Shown in pieces: positions 1-5,359 of a stretch of DNA of 5,359 bases. Position 1 is the stretch's first letter; each line of letters begins with the position of its first letter. The stretch comes from Nitrospirota bacterium (GTDB taxonomy: Bacteria > Nitrospirota > Nitrospiria > Nitrospirales > NS-4). Under the pieces are notes generated by a model that was given only the letters and a program-made list of their open reading frames with translations, did no database searches and had not been told where the DNA came from. The stretch lies in contig VBOK01000199.1 in NCBI GenBank assembly GCA_005877565.1, positions 1-5,359 on the forward strand, in the 5' to 3' direction. A program made the position numbers and the translations under genes.

Positions 1-2892
1 GGGGTATTGATTGGCCCGGCTTACAGCCGGGTGGCCCTCCCCTACAGGGAGCTGTGATGGTGTCCGGTAGAGGGATCGCTGACGGCACTGTGTCCACCGG
101 TCCTCACGGGCGCGCCAGTGGGCCGCAAACCCCTTGAGATCGCGGCGCGGCGCGGCGTCCTTCTTCTTCCGTCCTCCCCCGGCTCGCTTGCCGACGTCAG
201 CGGGAATGACTATTTTCGTGATGAAACCATCTATAACACCCTCCCCGCCTCCCTCCGTGAGCAAGGTCAGGAAATTGCCCGGACTCTGCCGTCGCGTCAG
301 CGCACCCGAGAGCACGAGCCGTTCCTTCGCGCGCGTCATCCCCACGTACAGCAAGCGCCGCCGCTCGGCCTCGAGACGCGCCTCCAGTTTCTCCGCCACG
401 TACACCCCGCCCAGCGTGCAGTGGTCGCCCAGCCGCAGGCCCAAGGTTCCCGTAGACCAATCCTGCTGGACTTGGACCGGCTCGTAGGGAGGCTTGGTGC
501 CGGCCTGCAATCCGACCAGGATGACGATCGGGAACTCCAGCCCTTTGGCCTTGTGGACGCTCATGATCCGCACCGCCTCCCGGGACGCCTCCTCCGCCAG
601 TCCGCTCTCGGACTCGTCCGGAGGGTCAGCGAGACGCGCCTTCAGTAGCTCCACGAAGCCGGCCAGCGTCATGTCTGGCTGGTCTGCGAGATCGTCGGCC
701 AGCGCCCGCACCTTCCAGAGGTTCGCGACCGCCTGCTCGCCGTGCGAGGACGCCGCTGCCAGCTCCAGCAGCGGCAGCCGCTCGAAGATCAAGTCCAGCG
801 CGTCCGGCAGCGGATGCAACGGGCAGTCCCGATGCAGGGACGCGAGCGCCGCGTACAGCGACTTCAGATGAGCGGCCTTGGGATGCGAGTCCAGACCGGA
901 CGACCCGCTGCCGTAATAATCCAACGGCCCCAGCGCGACGAGGTCCATGATCTCCCGATCCGTCAGCGCGCCCACCGCCGAGCGCAGCAGTCCCAACAGC
1001 GCGACCTGGTCATACGGATTCTGGACGCAGCACACGAGGTTGACGAGGTCAATCACCTCCTGCCGCTGGTAGAAATGTCTCTCCCCCTCCGCCACGTACG
1101 GCAGGCCGTGCCGGCGCAAGGCACCCAGATACTCCCAGCTTTGTGTGAATGTCCGGAACAGCAGCGCCACATCCCCCGGCTCGACTGGACGGCGCCGCCC
1201 GTCCCGCTCGATCAGCACTTCCTGCCCGATGACCTCCTGCTTCAGCCACCGCGCGACTGCTTCCGCTTCGGCCTCAACGCCTTCCTCGGCGCTGAGCCAA
1301 GCCGGTTCCTCATCGCGTGACGCAGGCGCTACCAGTCGAAGCTCGACGCCTTGCGTACGGGCGCCGGTCTTGCGATCAGGGTCCGGTTCCAGCGGATCGT
1401 ATCGCGGCTGCAGGCCCGGGCGCTCGCGGATCAATCGGTCGAAGACCCGGTTGACGGCCGTGAGGATCGTGCCATGGCTGCGGAAATTCCTGGTGAGGGT
1501 GAGCGGCAGGCCGTCCTGGTCCTCCACCATCTGGCGGACGCGCTGGAACGCCTCGATATCGGCGCGCCGGAACGCGAAAATCGATTGCTTGGGATCGCCG
1601 ACGATGAACAGCTTGCCGGGATGGAGGAGTACGGATGGCCAGGCTTCGGCCAGTCTGTCTTCGTGCTCGGCCAGGAAGAGGAGGATCTCGTACTGAACCG
1701 GATCGGTGTCCTGGAACTCATCCACGAGGATGGCCTTGAACAGGCGCTTCAACCGCGCCCGGACGTGCGGGTGGGTCTTCAGCAAGTCGCGGGCACGGGC
1801 CAGGAGGCCGTCGAACCGGACGTAGCCCGCATCGAGGAACCGCTGCCGGCACTGCGCGGCGAACGGCTCCAGCAGCTCGAGCAGGTCGCAGAAGAAAGCG
1901 TGATCGCTCGCCAGCACCGCCTTGGCGGTCCTGACCAGATTAGTGGCCTCGGCAAACTCTTCCTCGCTCCAGCCGGCCGGAGGCTTCGCGCCCCCATCCT
2001 TCTGCTCCAACAGCGTCCGCAGTTCCGCATCCAGTTCGCCAAGGCCGGCAGGCCCGCCAGTGAGCACGTGGACGAACAGACGGTCTGCGGCAGCCAGCAG
2101 CGCTTCGATTTGACGCGGCGTCTTCCCTCCCTCGCGGGAACCCGACAAGAGCTCCCCTGCCCGCTGCTGCTTCCGCTCAAGCCAGGAGCGGAGCGTCGGC
2201 GCGAGCCTGCCGCCGACCTGGTCTTTGAGCGCATCGAGCGGGATGAGGTCATTGACCAGGGCCTTGGCGAACAACTCCAGCCCAGCCAGGTCCGTGCCGC
2301 GCAGCACCCGCTTCCACCGCTCCTGCCGGGGACCGGCGCCGCCGAGCTCGCTGTCCAGCCACTCACGCCACTCACGCGTGAAAAAGTCGTCGAAGACGAA
2401 CTCCTCATCAGGCGTGAACCGGGGATCCACGCCCGCTTCCAGGGGATAGAGGCGCAGGAGGTGTGCGGCGAAACTGTGAATGGTCCCGATCTGGCTGTTC
2501 TCGAGCTCGCCGAGCGCCGCCTCGACCCGGCCCCGCAGCTCGTCGGTGGAGAGGCGATAGCGCGTGCGCAGGTCGGCGGCGGACAGGCGGTAGCGATCCC
2601 AGAGCTCGCGGGCCGTCGGGGAGTCGTCCGGCGCCAGGATGCTTTCCAAGCATTCCCGCAGACGGATCTTGATCTCGTTGGCGGCCTTGTTCATGAACGT
2701 GAGCGCGACGACCTGCGACAGCGGGACCGCCTCGGGCGATTTGACGAGCAGGTGCACCAGGCGCGTGATCAGCAACGTCGTCTTGCCGGTGCCCGCGCTG
2801 GCCGTCACCACCACGTTCCGATCGAAGGTCGTGGCGGCGAGGACCCGCGCCTGCTCGTCCCGTATCGCAGTCACGGCGTCACGTTCTTCCAC
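1..2892 (-). CDS. addA: AddA-like UvrD/Rep-family helicase subunit of an AddAB recombination complex (C-terminus cut by the left edge)
   Basis: This is probably the ATP-driven 3'-5' translocating helicase of the cytoplasmic AddAB complex, which processes double-strand breaks for RecA loading. The frame is open for 964 codons from GTG at 2892 to the left edge, with no stop codon. Superfamily 1A motifs appear in order: Q-like RDEQ (11-14); Walker A ASAGTGKTT (31-39, K37); motif Ia LTFMNKAA (64-71); GTIHSF (136-141); Walker B DEFQDTDP (391-398); motif III VGDPKQSIFAFRRAD (431-445); motif IV NFRS (469-472); motif V around VHKAKGLEF (779-787); motif VI YVGMTRAKERL (849-859, R854). DEFQDTDP and GTIHSF favour AddA/RecB over UvrD. 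The C-terminal nuclease of AddA (B. subtilis AddA is about 1,230 residues) would lie past the edge. Start is uncertain: GTG 2892 overlaps addB by 14 bases; GTG 2874 lies 4 bases after the addB stop. RecB or another UvrD-like nuclease partner is the alternative name. Confidence 0.9.
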   Translation of the reverse strand, partial: MEERDAVTAIRDEQARVLAATTFDRNVVVTASAGTGKTTLLITRLVHLLVKSPEAVPLSQVVALTFMNKAANEIKIRLRECLESILAPDDSPTARELWDRYRLSAADLRTRYRLSTDELRGRVEAALGELENSQIGTIHSFAAHLLRLYPLEAGVDPRFTPDEEFVFDDFFTREWREWLDSELGGAGPRQERWKRVLRGTDLAGLELFAKALVNDLIPLDALKDQVGGRLAPTLRSWLERKQQRAGELLSGSREGGKTPRQIEALLAAADRLFVHVLTGGPAGLGELDAELRTLLEQKDGGAKPPAGWSEEEFAEATNLVRTAKAVLASDHAFFCDLLELLEPFAAQCRQRFLDAGYVRFDGLLARARDLLKTHPHVRARLKRLFKAILVDEFQDTDPVQYEILLFLAEHEDRLAEAWPSVLLHPGKLFIVGDPKQSIFAFRRADIEAFQRVRQMVEDQDGLPLTLTRNFRSHGTILTAVNRVFDRLIRERPGLQPRYDPLEPDPDRKTGARTQGVELRLVAPASRDEEPAWLSAEEGVEAEAEAVARWLKQEVIGQEVLIERDGRRRPVEPGDVALLFRTFTQSWEYLGALRRHGLPYVAEGERHFYQRQEVIDLVNLVCCVQNPYDQVALLGLLRSAVGALTDREIMDLVALGPLDYYGSGSSGLDSHPKAAHLKSLYAALASLHRDCPLHPLPDALDLIFERLPLLELAAASSHGEQAVANLWKVRALADDLADQPDMTLAGFVELLKARLADPPDESESGLAEEASREAVRIMSVHKAKGLEFPIVILVGLQAGTKPPYEPVQVQQDWSTGTLGLRLGDHCTLGGVYVAEKLEARLEAERRRLLYVGMTRAKERLVLSGALTRRQSPGNFLTLLTEGGGEGVIDGFITKIVIPADVGKRAGGGRKKKDAAPRRDLKGFAAHWRAREDRWTQCRQRSLYRTPSQLPVGEGHPAVSRANQYP
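15..51. repeat. Two adjacent small hairpins inside addA near the left edge
   Basis: CCCGGCT (15-21) and AGCCGGG (25-31) form a perfect 7-bp stem with a 3-base loop. CTCCC (37-41) and GGGAG (47-51) form a 5-bp stem directly beside it. Both lie in the addA frame after TPSQL (946-949 region), where an interdomain linker is expected, and encode a stretch that resembles no helicase or nuclease motif. This may be chance in GC-rich DNA, or the border of an inserted palindromic element that continues past the edge. Confidence 0.35.
2536..2595 (-). repeat. Imperfect tandem duplication (33-base period) inside addA
   Basis: Bases 2536-2562 and 2569-2595 match at 22 of 27 positions with a 33-base offset. 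At protein level they give RYRLSAADL (residues 100-108) and RYRLSTDEL (111-119), an 11-residue period. The copies lie between motif Ia and the GTIHSF motif, in the part of the helicase fold corresponding to the 1B insertion. The frame is kept. Chance similarity between Arg/Leu-rich helices in GC-rich DNA is the alternative. Confidence 0.5.
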
Positions 2893-5359
2893 CTGCCCGT
2901 TGCTGCCTCAGGTCTTCCAAGATTCGTTTCGCTGCGTTGTCCCGCTGCCGCCACTTGGTCGGATGATGGGTCCGGCGGCAGGCCGAGGAAAACTCACAAT
3001 AGTCGCAGTACTCGCCGGGCAGGATGAAGAAGCGTCCGTGCCGCACCCCCTCGAGGATCACGCGCACGGTCCCCTCCCCGCAGACCGCCGTGAGCCCCGT
3101 CCGCACCACCGGCCCGTGTGGCCAGTACGGGGCAAGGAAATAGAACGCCGCCTCGTCCGCCACGGCTGGCTCCTCCTTTAAGACGCCGGTGGCAGCCAGC
3201 AAGTACAGTGGCGGCTGCAGGCGTTTCCCTCTGAGAGCCGCCGTGGCCAGATCGCGGTCTTCCAGTTTAGGCCCGCGCGACTCCGTGTACTTGTAGTCCA
3301 CGATGCGGACATGGGCCTGCCTGTTGTCCCGACGCACATCCACCCGATCGAGGCGGCCGCGGATCGGCACATGGCTCACCGTGTCCGGCAGCGTCGCGCC
3401 GAACGAGCCGATCACGGCCACTTCGAACAAGAGCGGACGGTAGCCTGACGCCCTCAACTCCTGAAGGTCGTTCTCGATGAACGTCCGGACGAGGCGGGTG
3501 AGGTCATCCTTGATCAGAGACCAGAGCAAGGGGTAGCCGACGGGTTCGGTGGCTTCGAAATGGGTGAAGGCTTCTTCGGCAGCCGCAGCCAGCCAGGCGT
3601 CGATGTCGGAGGAGGTCACCTGGTCCACAGCAACCTTGCCTTCAGTGAGTTGCTGGTAGAACCGGCGGAGGATGGCGTGGCACAGGGTACCGCGGGCCCG
3701 CGCGTCCGGCACGAGGACGGAATCGGGCGTCTCCAGCGGCTCGAGCCGCAGGACTTTTTCGGCAAAATACTTGAAGGGACACTGTGCGTAGCGTTCCAAG
3801 GCCGTGGGTGAGACTCCCTGCCGCTCCAACATCTGCCAGTGGGCGCGGGCGACTCCGACCACGCCGTCATGGGGCGTCAGCGCCGGCTTCATCGAGTCAA
3901 TGGCGGAGATGGCCGTCAGCCCGTGCGCGAACAGCTCCGGCGGCTGATACAGTCGCAACACCGAAGTGAGGCTGGACGATACGCCCCCCTGCAGGATCAT
4001 CAACAGGCCCGCCTCGCGCGGCGTGAGGGCGGCGCAGTCGGACGGTCGCTGGGCAAACGGCGGCTCCGTCCACCGTTCCGTCGGGCGACGCTTGATCCGG
4101 AGCTCGCTCTCACCGACGTGCGGCTTCAGCTCCGCCAGGTAGCCGGAGGGGACCATCGTGCGGCCATCACGGTCGGCGCGTTGATAGCTGAGGACCACCC
4201 GCTCACGGGCCGAGCGGAGCAGGAGCGCAAAGAGCAGGCGCTCTTCATCGAACCCCTCCAGCTTGCACGGGATCTTGAAGCCGAGATCGCGCGCCAGGAC
4301 GGCCCGATCGGCATCGCGCAGGAACGGGTCCTCCTGGACGGAACGCGGGAAGACCTTCTCATTGAGCCCGAGCACAAAGAGGGCGCGGAACGGCACGCCG
4401 CGGGCATCCATCGCATCCAGGACCTGGACTCCGTGGCGATCACCCGCCGCGGACGACACGCGGGCACGCTCCAACACACGGACGACATGGTCTATCCAGT
4501 CCGTCAGGGTAATGTCCTCGCTCAACTGCTCCAGCGACGCGACGGACTCCAGACAGGCCTTGATGGCCGTCTGCACCCGGTCTGCGTGTGTGTCTAAAGC
4601 GCCTGCCTCCCAGGCCGGCAGGTGGAAGTATTCCGGCAGCAGTCGCAGAAACGCCTCCGTGTAGGCGTCCCATCTCGCCGTATCGGGCAGTGCCGAGAGG
4701 GCCCGGTGCAGCCGCGCGACCAGGTCGAACAGCAGCGCCACCTGCTCAGCGGCGATGGCCGGCCGGGGCTGCTCCACGTCCTCGTCGGCGGGCACGGCGA
4801 TACCCGTCTTCGCGGCTCGCTCCAAGCGCAGCCAATCGCCCAGGCTTCCGTCTTCTGGATTGCCTCGGACGATGCCCAGACGGCGGGTCGCCCAATCCCA
4901 CAAATCTGTCCCCTCCCTGGGGGCGATCCGGCAGGCCGGCGAAGTTAGGACCTCAATCACGGAAGCCCGCGGGAAGGCCTCCACCGGGAGGCGGAGAAAC
5001 CGGATGATCGTCTTGACCAGCGGCTCGTAGATCAGAGGCTCGCCCACCGGACAGGCGAAGGGAATCCGGTTGTCATCAAAGATGCGGCGGAGAGTCGGCA
5101 GATAGGGATCGAGCGTCCGCGCCACGACGCCGATCTCCAACGGATCGTAGTGGCAGTCCTCAATCAGGCGGAGAATCTCCTTGGCCGCCGCCGAGACCTC
5201 ATCCTCGATGCCGATGGCGCTGACGATGCGGCACGTGCCACGGACAGCCGGCGCCATTTCATCAGCCAGCGATGACGTAGTGGGTGTGGGAGGGGCACCC
5301 CGGGTGGGGTCCCCTCCCACTCTAATGGCCAACCCCTGGATGTACGTCTCAAAGAACCG
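2879..5359 (-). CDS. addB: AddB-like nuclease subunit with PD-(D/E)XK domain and Fe-S staple (N-terminus cut by the right edge)
   Basis: This is probably the partner of the downstream helicase; the AddB nuclease cuts one strand of the unwound duplex. The frame ends in TGA at 2879-2881 and stays open to the right edge, giving 826 residues numbered here from the codon at 5357-5359. Residues 311-339 (VQVLDAMDARG, then a GLNEKVFPR-like stretch) and 371-400 (DEERLLFALLLRSARERVVLSY) resemble the rear motifs of AddB/RecC inactive helicase domains. The C-terminal nuclease domain shows CPFKYF (C527), GTLCHAIL (H561), GRLDRVD (D671), VDYK (D688, K690) and QPPLY (Q715). C785, C788 and C794 (C-x2-C-x5-C) with C527 match the AddB 4Fe-4S staple. 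B. subtilis AddB is about 1,160 residues, so roughly 300 N-terminal residues, including any Walker A, probably lie outside. TTG at 5332 is unlikely to be the real start. An exodeoxyribonuclease V-like label is possible. Confidence 0.88.
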   Translation of the reverse strand, partial: RFFETYIQGLAIRVGGDPTRGAPPTPTTSSLADEMAPAVRGTCRIVSAIGIEDEVSAAAKEILRLIEDCHYDPLEIGVVARTLDPYLPTLRRIFDDNRIPFACPVGEPLIYEPLVKTIIRFLRLPVEAFPRASVIEVLTSPACRIAPREGTDLWDWATRRLGIVRGNPEDGSLGDWLRLERAAKTGIAVPADEDVEQPRPAIAAEQVALLFDLVARLHRALSALPDTARWDAYTEAFLRLLPEYFHLPAWEAGALDTHADRVQTAIKACLESVASLEQLSEDITLTDWIDHVVRVLERARVSSAAGDRHGVQVLDAMDARGVPFRALFVLGLNEKVFPRSVQEDPFLRDADRAVLARDLGFKIPCKLEGFDEERLLFALLLRSARERVVLSYQRADRDGRTMVPSGYLAELKPHVGESELRIKRRPTERWTEPPFAQRPSDCAALTPREAGLLMILQGGVSSSLTSVLRLYQPPELFAHGLTAISAIDSMKPALTPHDGVVGVARAHWQMLERQGVSPTALERYAQCPFKYFAEKVLRLEPLETPDSVLVPDARARGTLCHAILRRFYQQLTEGKVAVDQVTSSDIDAWLAAAAEEAFTHFEATEPVGYPLLWSLIKDDLTRLVRTFIENDLQELRASGYRPLLFEVAVIGSFGATLPDTVSHVPIRGRLDRVDVRRDNRQAHVRIVDYKYTESRGPKLEDRDLATAALRGKRLQPPLYLLAATGVLKEEPAVADEAAFYFLAPYWPHGPVVRTGLTAVCGEGTVRVILEGVRHGRFFILPGEYCDYCEFSSACRRTHHPTKWRQRDNAAKRILEDLRQQRAGGRT
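2886..2894 (-). promoter_or_regulatory. Possible weak ribosome binding site at the addB-addA junction
   Basis: The coding strand reads AGGTGGAAG just inside the end of addB. It is purine-rich and could serve the GTG at 2874, but the spacing (about 11 bases from GGAAG, 14 from AGGTGG) is longer than ideal. It overlaps the alternative GTG at 2892, which has only a distant GAGG (2906-2909) ahead of it. Neither start has a strong site, which fits translation coupled to the end of addB. Low confidence. Confidence 0.3.
5286..5320. repeat. GC-rich near-perfect hairpin inside addB
   Basis: The left arm GTGGGAGGGGCACCCC (5286-5301) pairs with the right arm GGGGTCCCCTCCCAC (5306-5320) over 15 base pairs. 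C5296 is a single bulge and the loop is GGGT. It lies within the addB reading frame and encodes a Gly/Pro/Thr-rich stretch (VGGDPTRGAPPTPT). That stretch sits just before the segment beginning near RIVSA that starts the next recognisable AddB-like region. Arms this long are not expected from codon constraints alone. It could be an intragenic copy of a dispersed palindromic (REP- or MITE-like) element. Only one copy is present here, so the repeat status is inferred. Confidence 0.6.

Noticed and set aside
118..1320. Plus-strand frames at 118-648 and 742-1320.
   Set aside because: They lie in the same antisense register over addA, with Arg/Gln/Pro-rich translations lacking any motif, while the minus strand encodes helicase motifs V and VI here.
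1779..2408. A minus-strand open frame of 209 codons with a Ser/Arg/Gly-rich product.
   Set aside because: It is in a different register from addA, and its composition is typical of an off-frame reading of GC-rich DNA.
1351..3027. A plus-strand open frame of 558 codons, the longest on that strand.
   Set aside because: It is codon-for-codon antisense to addA. It stays open because addA avoids TTA, CTA and TCA, and its translation shows no recognisable domain.
3839..4597. A plus-strand open frame of 252 codons.
   Set aside because: It lies antisense to the conserved AddB helicase-like region and has no recognisable protein features.
4977..4992. A 6-bp hairpin, GCCTCC/GGAGGC, inside addB.
   Set aside because: It is short, lies in a conserved coding stretch (LPVEAF), and is expected by chance in DNA this GC-rich.
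5330..5332. TTG as the start codon of addB.
   Set aside because: The frame stays open upstream to the edge (RFFETYIQG precedes it), and AddB proteins have about 300 more N-terminal residues, so it is most likely an internal leucine codon.
1..5359. A novel defence system built from a helicase and a nuclease.
   Set aside because: The motif order, the Fe-S cysteines and the gene order match housekeeping AddAB. No extra effector, sensor or mobile gene is present in the window to support a separate system.

Overview
The window is filled almost end to end by two adjacent minus-strand genes of an AddAB-type (RecBCD-like) double-strand-break repair helicase-nuclease. Both run off the window. The order of transcription, right to left, is addB then addA. 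No RNA gene, CRISPR array, transposase gene, promoter or terminator could be supported, and no gap between genes is longer than a few bases.

Right part (2879-5359): an AddB-like subunit without its N-terminus. The visible 826 residues hold the rear half of an inactive-helicase-like region and a complete C-terminal PD-(D/E)XK nuclease domain. Four cysteines there are spaced as in the AddB 4Fe-4S staple. Left part (1-2892): an AddA-like UvrD/Rep superfamily 1A helicase of 964 visible residues, with every canonical helicase motif from Walker A to motif VI. It has no stop codon before the left edge, so its C-terminus, and the nuclease domain expected there, are not visible. The two genes overlap by about 14 bases, or are separated by 4 if a second GTG is the start. 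This fits one operon with coupled translation and a 1:1 complex.

The DNA is GC-rich, and both genes strongly avoid the codons TTA, CTA and TCA. This leaves long meaningless open frames on the opposite strand. The protein style and the GC-rich palindromes inside genes suggest a GC-rich bacterium, possibly Nitrospirota or a relative. That placement is an impression from memory and is weak.

Nothing here looks like a new system. The points most worth checking are a near-perfect 15-bp hairpin inside addB that encodes a Gly/Pro-rich linker, a palindrome-rich stretch inside addA at the left edge, and an imperfect 33-base tandem duplication inside the addA helicase domain.
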